From Desulfosporosinus shakirovi (GTDB taxonomy: Bacteria; Bacillota; Desulfitobacteriia; Desulfitobacteriales; Desulfitobacteriaceae): 64,000 nucleotides of DNA. Of this stretch, positions 1 through 8,561 are shown piece after piece. The position numbers were made by a program, and so were the translations under genes. The stretch's first letter is position 1. Each line of letters opens with the position of its first letter. The stretch is from contig NZ_JAJDOO010000011.1 of the NCBI RefSeq assembly GCF_020595055.1, positions 1 to 64,000 of the forward strand. Reading direction: 5' to 3'. The notes under the pieces were generated by a model. The model searched no databases, was not told the DNA's origin, and saw only the letters and a list, made by a program, of their open reading frames with translations.

Positions 1-161
1 GGAGTAACCGATGGTTTTCCCTTTTTTAATTTTGCGAACTTAATTGTACTCTATCTTTACGGCTCACCCAAATCAAAATATACATTAAATGTTGAACCTT
101 TAGGACTTTGTTTTAGCCAACGCGTATTCAACTGCAACAAGGTAGGAAAAGCTAGGCTCAT

Positions 162-1130
162 TTAATAGAACGCGACTTTAATAGCAATTGCACTTAGTGT
201 CCCGAATAAAGCAGATAATAAAGTTCCGAGAATATAGTATTCTGCAAATTCCGGATCATCTTTTGCTTGTTCAAACCGAATTGCAGTTTTAGCCCCATAT
301 AGAACTGCTAGAGCCTGCCAAGCTCCAGCTAAAATTATAAATATAGTTAAAACACGTTCAAGTTGACCGATGTATCTTCCAGACTTTATGTTTAACGAAT
401 TACCATCTTTAATTCCATTCATAATTGTCTTTATTACAACACTTGATACAGAAGTAGCCATTAAGAAAAGGATTAAACCTAATATCTCTTTTTTAATTAA
501 TATCAAAGACTCTGATATTCGAACCGTATTATTAAGAAATAAAAAATAAAAACCCATAAGACGTTCAATATAACCGTGAATAAAAAACAACATATTTGGA
601 GGGTCAAATAAAAGTAGCGAAATAATAATAATAACGAAATAATGGGCAATTTGGTCTATGAAAAAAATGTAAATTGTCCAACGGTTTGAATATTTTGATC
701 CTTCAGGCAGTTTTTCTTTTTGGTTAATCTGTTTTATTGTCTTAGTTCTGTTGGTTGTCATCCCAAATAAATTATAGGATATTCTATCTGTAATCAATAT
801 TTCTTCGATGGTTAAGTTTGGTTCTTTCTTTTTGTTTACTGCTTCATTATTATTACTTTGTTTATATATCGTGTATTTTGATTTAATATAATCTATAATT
901 CCGTGAACCCCTGACATAATACCAATATATAATAATTCGTCATAATATAAATGACCAAGAAAAAATAAAAAAATTATAATATGGGTTATAAAGAACCCTA
1001 ATAGATGTAACAATAAACCTTTATGTAATTTTCCTGGCGTTATTTTCATTATACATATTTTATCTGTTTGAATTAAAAAATCGCTTATTAAATGTGCAAG
1101 TAAAAAAGCGAGTATATAATTACCAAACAT
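162..1130 (-). CDS. DUF3307 family membrane protein
   Basis: Integral membrane protein of about 322 residues. The N-terminus carries the DUF3307 signature seen directly as FLLAHLISDFLIQTDKI followed by a KGLLLHLLGFFITH stretch; several further hydrophobic segments follow, and the C-terminus ends in a hydrophobic helix. The open frame extends upstream to 1238, but the ATG at 1130 has a good Shine-Dalgarno (GGGGTGG, 4 bases away) and begins exactly at the conserved domain, so I choose it. The gene lies immediately downstream of a SatD-family gene on the same strand; DUF3307 and SatD proteins are often neighbours in Firmicutes and other bacteria (recalled family knowledge). The biochemical function is unknown. 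Confidence 0.75.
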   Translation of the reverse strand: MFGNYILAFLLAHLISDFLIQTDKICIMKITPGKLHKGLLLHLLGFFITHIIIFLFFLGHLYYDELLYIGIMSGVHGIIDYIKSKYTIYKQSNNNEAVNKKKEPNLTIEEILITDRISYNLFGMTTNRTKTIKQINQKEKLPEGSKYSNRWTIYIFFIDQIAHYFVIIIISLLLFDPPNMLFFIHGYIERLMGFYFLFLNNTVRISESLILIKKEILGLILFLMATSVSSVVIKTIMNGIKDGNSLNIKSGRYIGQLERVLTIFIILAGAWQALAVLYGAKTAIRFEQAKDDPEFAEYYILGTLLSALFGTLSAIAIKVAFY

Positions 1131-1310
1131 TTTTCCACCCCTAGGAATTCTATCAATATCTAAAAATTTCAGACAATCAAGAATAAAATAAGTTGAATCC
1201 ACATAAGTATATAGATTATAAAAAGAGAATATAACCATATTAGTTATATTCTCGAAGTATATTTATATGCATTATATTTAGAGGTTATGCTTCAATTTGG
1301 ATCATTACAA

Positions 1311-1991
1311 TTAAGATATTATATATTTTTTTATGATTTGGCAAACCTTTTTTTCTATTTCTTTAACCTCATTCCAGTATGCAGCATAAATTTGTGAGCT
1401 TATATATGGTTGTGAACAATTTAATTTCTGTGCAATATCTTTTTGGTACATATTTTCCCTTAAATAAGGAAGGATTTTAGTAAAAGCATTGACCTTATTA
1501 ATCCAGAACTTTCGTGTTATTGCTAAAAGTTCTAGCATTGTACTAATTGATAATTCGTCTACTTCTTTAATAAGCCCTTGTTCGGCTTTAAATACAATCG
1601 TATGATCCTTTTTTTCTTTAGAACTTTCTATAGCCAACTTTGCACAATGGAAAACAGGTCCATCAACCACTTGTGAATCCTTATTTACTTCCGTATAAGT
1701 ACGCCCAAATCCAATTCCAAATCGCAATTGTAAGAACTCTTCATCTTCTGAGGGATGGTTTATACCCTCCATAATATAGCAAATAACTTCATAAATAGGA
1801 ACTTCGGGAAGCATAAGCCCCTGGATTCCATCACCCCCAACAATTCTTAGGTCACTTACAATATAATCTCTATATTGGAGGTTAGCCTTTTTCAAGATAT
1901 TACTTAAATTGATTTGCACTTGGTTCCGTCTTACTATATCGAGCTTTTTAGAACCAACGATATCTCCCATTAACGCAATATATAGATCCAT
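1311..1991 (-). CDS. SatD family protein
   Basis: A 226-residue soluble protein. The N-terminus MDLYIALMGDIVGSKKL is the typical SatD start, and residues 50-110 contain the conserved GDGIQG and RFGIGFGRTYTEV blocks. The C-terminal quarter (KDIAQKLNCSQPYISSQI) is a helix-turn-helix-like segment. SatD was named from the Streptococcus mutans sat locus, linked to acid tolerance and secretion; the molecular role is not established. The start at 1991 has GGAGGGTGG five bases upstream; the longer frame to 2006 adds only five residues and places the ATG before the ribosome site. It probably forms a two-gene unit with the DUF3307 gene downstream. Confidence 0.8.
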   Translation of the reverse strand: MDLYIALMGDIVGSKKLDIVRRNQVQINLSNILKKANLQYRDYIVSDLRIVGGDGIQGLMLPEVPIYEVICYIMEGINHPSEDEEFLQLRFGIGFGRTYTEVNKDSQVVDGPVFHCAKLAIESSKEKKDHTIVFKAEQGLIKEVDELSISTMLELLAITRKFWINKVNAFTKILPYLRENMYQKDIAQKLNCSQPYISSQIYAAYWNEVKEIEKKVCQIIKKYIIS

Positions 1992-2475
1992 AACCACCCT
2001 CCTCATCCGTTATATATCATTTCCAATTTTATACAATTTTAACTCTTATATGTTCACTTATAAAGTATTCCGCGGTAATTATAAGTGTTAACTTGAATTT
2101 ATACAGCCCACCATTTTAGACAAGAAAGAAAAAAGAAAGCCCAAAGGAACTGACTAAATTGAATATAAATACGAAAATAATTTGGAAATAAATACTAGTA
2201 AATGTTTAGTTGTATATTCGACATAAATTTGCAAAGATCCTCTTAAGTTTTACAATTAAATTAATATATTTGCCCATTCCTCCGTTAGTTGGTCCCGAGA
2301 AGGGAAAAAGCGCCTGAGTCTGGACTATCGGAAGTAGATAGAAAAGGCGACTATTAGACAGATTGTAACGGTATTATCAAACCTTGGGCGAGGATTATTT
2401 CACGTCTTATATATTTTCTTAGAACCACAAAAAGAAATTTTTTATATCCCGTATTAGAATTGATTCATATTAATT
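1992..2475. other. intergenic gap, no gene recognised
   Basis: About 480 AT-rich bases between the satD-like gene and the end of the tail operon. A stretch at 2280-2400 is richer in G+C and looks like decayed coding sequence, with interrupted frames in all six readings, but I cannot match it to a family. A short AT-rich inverted repeat (AGAATT...AATTCT, about 2455-2478) sits at the end of the tail operon and could help end transcription. No integrase, tRNA or attachment repeat is visible at this border. Confidence 0.4.
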
Positions 2476-2652
2476 CTACCAAGTAATCTCTTCCTTGGTA
2501 AGCACCCTCAGGATCACATTAACTACGACAAGGATTGCTCCCTGCACCTCAGTAGTGAGGATATCTTGCCCCGTAGCATTCAAGACGATTATACCACCGA
2601 GCATAAGGCCATTAGACCATAGTGTTTTTGATGTATACCATTTCTTTTGCAT
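2476..2652 (-). CDS. small holin-like membrane protein of the tail locus
   Basis: A 58-residue protein with a hydrophobic stretch at residues 10-25 and a second one at 36-50, the shape of the small two-segment holin-like proteins encoded next to amidases in Firmicutes phages. A role in letting the neighbouring amidase reach the wall is inferred from position. The ATG at 2652 is preferred because AAAGGTGG lies eight bases before it; an in-frame GTG four codons earlier overlaps that site. The start overlaps the last bases of the amidase gene, so the two are translationally coupled. It is the last gene of the tail operon. Confidence 0.6.
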   Translation of the reverse strand: MQKKWYTSKTLWSNGLMLGGIIVLNATGQDILTTEVQGAILVVVNVILRVLTKEEITW

Positions 2653-2653
2653 A

Positions 2654-3571
2654 TCAATTTCCACCTTTAAAATAGTCTAATAAAAGTTGCAATATTTTTC
2701 TTAACAAAGAAGTCTGACTGCTAAACTTCTCAGCAGTCATCGTTTCTTCACCCATACCTGCTTCCTTTGGCGTTGCCGAAGGAAGCAGTGGCTGTAATGG
2801 TGGAGTTTCCGGCGTCAGCGTTGGTGTTTTTACTTTGGCATACTCAAAAACATTGGCAAAGTCAGTGTTGCGCTGCACACAGCCTTTTTGTGCATATCCG
2901 ACATCGACGCTTTTTTTCACTTCATTAATTGCGTCTGCTAGGGAGCTTAATGCCATGGTCTGCTTGTCATCTAAAAGAACGCGATACATTACGGTAGGTT
3001 CTGGGCTTGGAGCAGCTGGGTTAACCGCTTCTGTATAAGGAACGCTGACGGCACGGCTAAAGCCCCTGCAGATTGCCGAGGCCACTGTCTCATCAAATAA
3101 GTCCTGTTTCATGAGTGCCTCTTCAGCAGGATTTGAGATAAATCCGATCTCCACCAAAGTTGCCGGGCAATCTGTTTCTCTGAGCACATGGAGATTATTA
3201 AACTTAACTCCTCGATTAGTGAGACCTGTTGCGGCGACTAACTCCTTCTGGATCTCCTTAGCCATTTTTTCCCCCATCCCGCCAGCTGCCAGGGCTATCG
3301 TTTCAATCCCGTAGGCATTAGTATCAGCGAAGGAGTTGGCGTGAATTGATAAAAAGTAGTGCGGATTGAAATCGTTGGCTCTGTTTGTCACATCCCAGAG
3401 GTCTCCGTCTTGAATGGTAAGGATTTCCCAGCCGTTGGCTTGAAGCTTACTGACGATCCTCTCTCCGACTTCTTTATTTTGTGTGGCCTCTTGGTAACCC
3501 GTTGGCCCGATTGCTCCCGGATCATAACCCATGTCTTTAGGCCCATGGCCGTAGTTAATAACTGCTTTCAT
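2654..3571 (-). CDS. N-acetylmuramoyl-L-alanine amidase (Amidase_3), lysis enzyme
   Basis: A 305-residue zinc amidase. Residues 1-175 are the Amidase_3 domain: zinc ligands H9 (INYGHG), E28 (YQEATQ) and H77 (SIHANS), and the catalytic glutamate E141 in LVEIGF. Residues 180-300 are a low-complexity, proline-rich linker and a C-terminal region probably for wall targeting. There is no signal peptide, as usual for phage endolysins that depend on a holin. It cleaves the bond between muramic acid and the stem peptide. Placement between XhlA and the holin-like gene makes it the release enzyme of the tail particle locus. The Shine-Dalgarno GAGGAGC is upstream of the ATG. Confidence 0.9.
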   Translation of the reverse strand: MKAVINYGHGPKDMGYDPGAIGPTGYQEATQNKEVGERIVSKLQANGWEILTIQDGDLWDVTNRANDFNPHYFLSIHANSFADTNAYGIETIALAAGGMGEKMAKEIQKELVAATGLTNRGVKFNNLHVLRETDCPATLVEIGFISNPAEEALMKQDLFDETVASAICRGFSRAVSVPYTEAVNPAAPSPEPTVMYRVLLDDKQTMALSSLADAINEVKKSVDVGYAQKGCVQRNTDFANVFEYAKVKTPTLTPETPPLQPLLPSATPKEAGMGEETMTAEKFSSQTSLLRKILQLLLDYFKGGN

Positions 3572-3596
3572 TTAACCAGCTCCTCGGAATAAAAGC

Positions 3597-3845
3597 TCAT
3601 TTAGAAATAGCCAGTACAGCAATCGCTGCACTGATAATGGCCCCGACGACTGTGCGCCAGAGCCATGTATTGTTTGCTTCCAGTTTGTCGATGCGGTGAG
3701 TGTTTGATTTTGACCTAGCTTCCGTCTCTGTGGCCTTGGTTTCGATACAGTCTACCTTTTCTCGCAATCCGTTTTGGGTATCAAGTTTTGTTTCGACTCT
3801 TACAAGACGTTCTCTTATGTCTATCAGTACTTCTTGATCCCCCAT
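3597..3845 (-). CDS. xhlA: XhlA family hemolysin/holin-like protein
   Basis: An 82-residue protein with a predicted coiled-coil N-terminus (IRERLVRVETKLD, the XhlA hallmark) and one C-terminal membrane helix after the WLWRTVVGAI block. In PBSX of Bacillus subtilis XhlA works with XhlB and the amidase XlyA in host lysis; the same order is found here (xhlA, amidase, holin-like). The 3' end of this gene is duplicated at 14565-14642, where the same ANNTWLWRTVVGAIISAA block is encoded. Confidence 0.88.
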   Translation of the reverse strand: MGDQEVLIDIRERLVRVETKLDTQNGLREKVDCIETKATETEARSKSNTHRIDKLEANNTWLWRTVVGAIISAAIAVLAISK

Positions 3846-3916
3846 ATTGCCACTATCCTTTCTAAAGACATAAAAACAACGCCCGCTATTTAGGCGTTTT
3901 ACTGCGCATAATCGGT

Positions 3917-4069
3917 CTACTGTGCAGGAAACATTCCAACTAATTCGTTGTACTGATCCTGCGTAATACGATTATTTAGCATGAATACATCAAGTTTAAT
4001 CTGCATCTCTTCCTCAGTTCCATAAGTTTTATTCTCGATTACTTTTTTGCATAATGTATATGTCGTCAT
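3917..4069 (-). CDS. XkdX-like small tail protein
   Basis: A 50-residue ORF beginning MTTYTLCKKVIENKTYG and containing MLNNRITQDQYNELVGMF. This is the form of the short XkdX-like proteins that sit between the tail fibre and lysis genes in Firmicutes phages (family recognition by eye). Shine-Dalgarno AAAGGA lies eight bases before the ATG at 4069. It is in the same operon as the fibre and XhlA. Function is not known. Confidence 0.65.
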   Translation of the reverse strand: MTTYTLCKKVIENKTYGTEEEMQIKLDVFMLNNRITQDQYNELVGMFPAQ

Positions 4070-4084
4070 TTCACATTATCCTTT

Positions 4085-4297
4085 CTATAATCCTAATTCA
4101 ATCATTGATGATCTGAAATCTAAATCTAAGAGATAATCGTCTTGAGTAGGTTTTGGTTGAAGTTCTTCTATTGTAGCGAAAATCAGGAAATTACCTTCAG
4201 TAATATTCTTTTCTTCTCTTAAAACAAAACCTTGGGATTCAAGATCAGCTACGATGTTATCTCTCTCTTCAATGTCTTTATACGTTCTCTCTATCAT
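4085..4297 (-). CDS. small acidic protein of the tail operon
   Basis: A 70-residue protein (MIERTYKDIEERDNIVADLE...) with no family I recognise. It is acidic, soluble and has no membrane segment. Its place directly after the fibre gene is where phages usually carry a fibre-assembly chaperone or an accessory fibre protein, so a fibre-related role is a guess from position only. The ATG at 4297 has a GGAGGT-like site in the preceding 12 bases. Confidence 0.55.
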   Translation of the reverse strand: MIERTYKDIEERDNIVADLESQGFVLREEKNITEGNFLIFATIEELQPKPTQDDYLLDLDFRSSMIELGL

Positions 4298-4351
4298 TTT
4301 TTACCTCCATTTCATCCGTATGAAACCACCAGTACCACATCTCTTACTCTA

Positions 4352-5221
4352 TTATAGAACTTCCTGCTGTACCGCATATTCTTTTGCTCTAATAGTATAG
4401 TATTGTGTCCGCATAAATGGCACCCCAGCTTCGTCGGTTTTACCATATATAGACAAAGTGTCCCCAGCGTTGAATGCTAAATCTTCTGTAAACGCTGTTC
4501 CCGACGTAGAAGTAGATATCCTTTGAGTACCGAAAGGGGAGTAATTTTTATAAATACGGCCATAGGCATTTTCCCCACTTGTAGTGGTAATAACTTCAAA
4601 CGTAATCCTAAAGGTTCCTGAGTAATTCATTTTTATTCTAACACATTCTTTCCACACATCATCATTTACCTGTCCTCTACGATCAGAACTAAATAAAATC
4701 ATATTTCCGGGTTCGAATAAAGGCAAGATTCTCTGATTAGAATTTAACTTCCCATCACTACCAAGAGTAGCAACACCATTAGCTACACCTTTTTGGCTCG
4801 TCGGAATCGCTCCAACTTGAGCCGCTGTTACCCCATGTGGATTCGCATCTTCCGCCAAATGCGCCATAAGATCTGCCTGCCCAGCCCTGCTCGTATCTGC
4901 TGGATGAACATGATCTGCTCTAGCATATCTCTTCGATGACCCTATTCCCGCAGTCCCATTCATAACCGGAGCAGTCGTCCCAGCTTGGCCGAGCACAAAA
5001 GCGGTTGTTGCAACCTGTGTCGTACTCGTATCAATCCCTGCTGTTGGTGCTGTGGGCGTTCCAGTAAGCGCGGGCGAGGCTATCGGTGCCTTGGTACCGA
5101 TAAGTGTTGCTGTCGCTGCCGCATAATTGTCAAGCAAATCCGCATTATCATTAAAATCTTGGATGTTTACAACATCTGTACCTTCGGGCTTTTTCAACCC
5201 TAAATTCGCTGTCGTTTGCAT
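4352..5221 (-). CDS. tail fibre / receptor-binding protein
   Basis: A 289-residue fibre. The N-terminus (TTANLGLKKPEGTDVVN) is the baseplate-attachment module common to Firmicutes tail fibres. Residues 40-125 hold short fibre repeats such as SPALTGTPTAPTAG and YARADHVHPADTSR, and residues 120-140 carry NPHGVTAAQVGA, another fibre-repeat motif. The final 120 residues form a beta-rich domain that is the likely receptor-binding tip and therefore sets target range. It follows the XkdU-like gene by 12 bases. It is short for a fibre (289 residues), which may mean a reduced tip or a host-specific minimal form. Confidence 0.82.
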   Translation of the reverse strand: MQTTANLGLKKPEGTDVVNIQDFNDNADLLDNYAAATATLIGTKAPIASPALTGTPTAPTAGIDTSTTQVATTAFVLGQAGTTAPVMNGTAGIGSSKRYARADHVHPADTSRAGQADLMAHLAEDANPHGVTAAQVGAIPTSQKGVANGVATLGSDGKLNSNQRILPLFEPGNMILFSSDRRGQVNDDVWKECVRIKMNYSGTFRITFEVITTTSGENAYGRIYKNYSPFGTQRISTSTSGTAFTEDLAFNAGDTLSIYGKTDEAGVPFMRTQYYTIRAKEYAVQQEVL

Positions 5222-5233
5222 AGCTTATCTCCT

Positions 5234-5782
5234 TTACTCATAAACTCTTAGTTCATTCCAAGTCATCAAGTTAACACTATTCCAAGTGAGACTTTTCAAA
5301 GAATCCCACCAAGTATAGGAATACTTAAAACTGTACCCTAAATGGGTTGGCTTAATTTGTTCGAGCATCTGAATAAACCCCGGCATGTTAGGCGGGATAC
5401 CTTTTACCCCGGTAAACCGCACCTCAAAGCGATAGTCTGACGGATACTCGATGACATCTACCTCCCCTCCCGAAAAGGCGGATGCAGTATCAATGATCAT
5501 TTGTTTGGTGGTTGTGCCAGAGCCGCGAATTTTTGCTTTTATAGATTCTCTTCTCCGGTCGATAGGCTTATTAACCTCTGTGGTTAAACCTAGCTCGCTT
5601 TCCCAGTAATCCAAGCCCCATGTGGCTGAATCCACGAAGCATTGACTCAAAACGTCGTCAATAGAATACAAAAAAAGACCCATCTCATCCGACGCAGTCT
5701 CTTGGAGTCTTTTCATTTCTCGAATGTCCTGATAATACTCAGGCAGATATTTCATTAGATCAGGTATCGAGTATTCAGGCAT
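5234..5782 (-). CDS. XkdU-like baseplate protein (DUF2313)
   Basis: A 182-residue protein that begins with LMKYLPEYYQDIREMK and contains the LGLTTEVNKPIDRRRESIKA block typical of the DUF2313 / gpI-like baseplate family. It is expected to connect the baseplate wedge to the tail fibre. It follows the baseplate J gene by four bases and precedes the fibre gene, the same order as in PBSX (xkdT-xkdU-fibre). A GGGGGT site precedes the ATG. Confidence 0.85.
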   Translation of the reverse strand: MPEYSIPDLMKYLPEYYQDIREMKRLQETASDEMGLFLYSIDDVLSQCFVDSATWGLDYWESELGLTTEVNKPIDRRRESIKAKIRGSGTTTKQMIIDTASAFSGGEVDVIEYPSDYRFEVRFTGVKGIPPNMPGFIQMLEQIKPTHLGYSFKYSYTWWDSLKSLTWNSVNLMTWNELRVYE

Positions 5783-5786
5783 CTAT

Positions 5787-6824
5787 TCATACCCCCAGTC
5801 CTACGGTTCCAAGCACCGGTATTTCTTCATCGGCTAAAGCCACATTTGCACCACTGCCATTAACTGTCAAGCTTGTATAATCGATGACTCCTGGTGTGCT
5901 AAGCAGTAGTGTCCCGACCTTGGCATAACTTACATAGGCACCTGTGAAAGCCATCTCTTGCAAATGGACTTCCAGCGCTGTACTAAAAGCATCTGTCACA
6001 GCTTGGATAACATAACCTGATGCCAAGATGACCGCAGCAGAAACATTAATCCCCTTAGCTGCTGCCGAAACAACCGTCACTGCCGCACCAATAGGCCGGA
6101 CGGTTTCAAGGTAGTCTGCAACCTCGTTCACTAAGATTGAGGAGGCTGGTTGTTTTTCAGTATCCACTATGGCAAGCTTCACTGTGCCTGGTCCTGCCCA
6201 TAATGGAAAGACTTTCGCATCTCCTACGCCAGGTACTTCTGTTGCCCACTGTCGATACTGAGCAGTATTTCCCGAGGTTGCCGGCTGGCGAACTCGCTGC
6301 AGATATCGCTGTCTGAGGTCATAATCCGTCTCTGTATCTGCTCCGGGAACCAAGATGTCGGACAGTTCTGCTCTTACGAGTCCACTGATATAGTCAATAG
6401 GCAACAAAGCTCCGAAGTTTTGATTCCCTATGCTTCCGGCAACCTCGCACTCCAGGATATACTGACCAATTGAGATTTTCTCTATAGTCCGATAGTTAAG
6501 CTGCTCTATGGAAAAGCGACTGCCTACGGCCACCTCCAAAGGCAGATCATCTTTTCCAAAAAACAGGGCTTTCCGTTGAACCTTCGTTGCGGCTTTACGA
6601 GTAACCCCATAATCTGCTGTCCTGGATTCCAGATAGTCTCCGCTTGAAGTCTGGGCCGAAAACAGTTTCAGATTGATCTCTAACTCCACATAGGCCTGCG
6701 CCAACTCTGCTGCGGCCGGGGAGAGGGCGTCATAAATGATGCTGCCCTCTCGTTTGTCTAGGTCAGCATCTACCCGCTCCAGCATTCTTTTGAGTATTAA
6801 CTCGTAAGTTTGTGCTTCATACAC
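5787..6824 (-). CDS. baseplate J-like protein (XkdT)
   Basis: A 345-residue baseplate wedge protein of the XkdT/gpJ family. The N-terminus has the KREGSIIYDALSPAAAELAQ motif typical of baseplate J proteins, and the middle contains DYDLRQRYLQRV and the ATEVPGVGDAKVFPLW block. Length fits the family (about 345-400). The stop of the preceding XkdS-like gene overlaps the ATG region at 6824, and a strong AGGAGGT site lies upstream. It forms the wedge of a contractile tail, one of the clearest indications that this is a myovirus-type machine. Confidence 0.92.
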   Translation of the reverse strand: MYEAQTYELILKRMLERVDADLDKREGSIIYDALSPAAAELAQAYVELEINLKLFSAQTSSGDYLESRTADYGVTRKAATKVQRKALFFGKDDLPLEVAVGSRFSIEQLNYRTIEKISIGQYILECEVAGSIGNQNFGALLPIDYISGLVRAELSDILVPGADTETDYDLRQRYLQRVRQPATSGNTAQYRQWATEVPGVGDAKVFPLWAGPGTVKLAIVDTEKQPASSILVNEVADYLETVRPIGAAVTVVSAAAKGINVSAAVILASGYVIQAVTDAFSTALEVHLQEMAFTGAYVSYAKVGTLLLSTPGVIDYTSLTVNGSGANVALADEEIPVLGTVGLGV

Positions 6825-7225
6825 TAAACCTTCACCTCCTGAGTCATATCAAAGCTCCCATAGCTGCTGATCACAGTAAATTCAATCAATAGACCATCCC
6901 CTGCAGCTGTGAACTGAACATTTTCAATTGAAGAGATTCGATCATCCTGAGTCAGAGCTTCTCCGATCATCCTGGTTATTTCCGATTGGACGAAAATCGG
7001 ATTACTGCCGATCAACTTCTCCAGCTCAGAACCATAGTTGGCTGTGTAAATCAAATAGCGCAAACGTGGAGTCAGCAAGATCTTATAGACGGCCTGCTTG
7101 ACTGCCTCAATTCCGTCTAATCTGCCTGAAATTCGATCTTTGGCCCCATCCAGCTTCCAAGTGAGTGAAGGCTGCTCTATTTCTTCGATCGTATCCTGGG
7201 TTACTGTTCCTCCGACTGGGATCAC
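6824..7225 (-). CDS. XkdS-like baseplate protein (DUF2634, gpW/gp25-type)
   Basis: A 133-residue protein with LTWKLDGAKDRISGRLDG and the RLRYLIYTANYGSELE block, diagnostic of the XkdS/DUF2634 branch of the gp25-like wedge proteins that join tube and sheath to the baseplate. Translation likely starts at a GTG, in close coupling with the upstream XkdR-like gene, whose stop codon overlaps the start by four bases. Confidence 0.88.
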   Translation of the reverse strand: MIPVGGTVTQDTIEEIEQPSLTWKLDGAKDRISGRLDGIEAVKQAVYKILLTPRLRYLIYTANYGSELEKLIGSNPIFVQSEITRMIGEALTQDDRISSIENVQFTAAGDGLLIEFTVISSYGSFDMTQEVKV

Positions 7226-7578
7226 GTCGTCACCACCTTATCTAAGATTACAAATTTTTGCCCGCCCTGGACCCGCAGCAGAAGAACCGTATCCCCAGCT
7301 TTAAGACCGGGACGGATGACGATCTTCTCACCTAGAGCCTCGGATGTGCTGCGCATAGATCCGTTGTCTGTATATGGATGAATATGCTTAAGGTCAATTT
7401 CATATTTGATCAAGCTTTCCGGTACTAACAAAAAATCCGCAGTCAGCGTAAAGCGTTGATCAACTTTCACACTGAGCGGATTAATGCCGATAACCTCACC
7501 AAACATTACATTAACGGGATTGGAAGCTCCTACCGCATCTACTCCTGCGGTTTTGATCAGCTCTAATAGGCTGGACAT
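7222..7578 (-). CDS. XkdR-like protein (DUF2577)
   Basis: A 118-residue protein of the DUF2577 family: a beta-rich domain with GEVIGINPLSVKVDQRFTL and a C-terminal DTVLLLRVQGGQKFVILDKV strand pair, as in XkdR. It probably contributes to the central hub or spike of the baseplate. It overlaps the start of the XkdS-like gene and begins one base after the stop of the XkdQ-like gene, indicating one polycistronic message. Confidence 0.85.
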   Translation of the reverse strand: MSSLLELIKTAGVDAVGASNPVNVMFGEVIGINPLSVKVDQRFTLTADFLLVPESLIKYEIDLKHIHPYTDNGSMRSTSEALGEKIVIRPGLKAGDTVLLLRVQGGQKFVILDKVVTT

Positions 7579-8544
7579 TTATATCACCTTCAATTCTAGG
7601 GACATGGTATGATTTGTCCCCTCAAAACTATGCGTACATTCATCCACAAGAAAGGGCTGATTAATTCCGTATTCCGCAATCCAAATCCGAACGTATCTGC
7701 CCGCTCTTACCTGCGGCTCCCCAATAGCCTCAACCTTCAGAGTTTTAGTTTCTCTGTTTTTCAGTGTAGACAGCCTTGTCAACATCTCATTGATTTGCGC
7801 TTCATTCATATTTTCATTGACTTTCTGACTTAGCTGAAGTACCCCCCACTTAGTCACATTGTCCGTATCCATGGCAAAGTAAGGATCCCACATTCTAGAC
7901 TCCTTGTAAAGCTTGATTTTATTGAAGGTATCTGAGTCAATGGATTTTTTCATGGTATAGTCTGTCATTAGCCCGCCGTCTCCAAGCCAAAAATCCAGCA
8001 AAAGATCATTAACATTACGGACAGAGAGAGCGCCAAAGTCGTCAAAAAAGACGAAGTTTCGATCAGAATTGATGAGAGTGAGATCTAAAGCCTTGCAGAT
8101 AATATCCAATAACGTTTGATTGTCCTCGCTCATGCTCGGGATTCGGTAACCCGTATCGTCGATCTGTCCCAACATGAGGTTAAAATCTGCCGCTATCTTT
8201 TGAATGACCTCAGACGCTGTGACATTGGCGAACATATAAGTATCCTTAGCCATGAGATAGCGTATTTGGTCATAGCAGGATATTTTAACTTCCTCATCCC
8301 TTCCCTCATCGATGGAAAAAACATAGCCGTAAAAGACCTTGGCCCCATCCTCTGCTCTCTGAACCCGAATGATATCGCCATTACTGTACTTAAATGTCCG
8401 GTCTTGCCCGGGTGGGTTTTTAATCAGAGTGAAGTTCAAGCTGCCAGCTTTGCCGATCCGGCTGGTTTTCCAGCTTACAGCAGACACAAGGCTTGAAATG
8501 TCCCACACGTTGCCGTCCTTGTTGTCGATTAGTATTTTTAGCAT
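7579..8544 (-). CDS. XkdQ-like hub protein (late control D / gp27-like)
   Basis: About 321 residues starting MLKILIDNKDGNVWDISSL. It shows the features of XkdQ/YqbQ: an N-terminal beta domain, then FSIDEGRDEEVKISCYDQIRY and the KVEAIGEPQVRAGRYVRIWI block near the C-terminus. It forms the hub at the tube tip. The open frame extends to 8646 inside the XkdP-like gene, but ATG 8544 has AAGGAGGT nine bases upstream, so the upstream 34 codons are rejected. It overlaps the end of the XkdP-like gene by design (8562). Confidence 0.88.
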   Translation of the reverse strand: MLKILIDNKDGNVWDISSLVSAVSWKTSRIGKAGSLNFTLIKNPPGQDRTFKYSNGDIIRVQRAEDGAKVFYGYVFSIDEGRDEEVKISCYDQIRYLMAKDTYMFANVTASEVIQKIAADFNLMLGQIDDTGYRIPSMSEDNQTLLDIICKALDLTLINSDRNFVFFDDFGALSVRNVNDLLLDFWLGDGGLMTDYTMKKSIDSDTFNKIKLYKESRMWDPYFAMDTDNVTKWGVLQLSQKVNENMNEAQINEMLTRLSTLKNRETKTLKVEAIGEPQVRAGRYVRIWIAEYGINQPFLVDECTHSFEGTNHTMSLELKVI

Positions 8545-8561
8545 CCCCAGAGAACCTCCTT

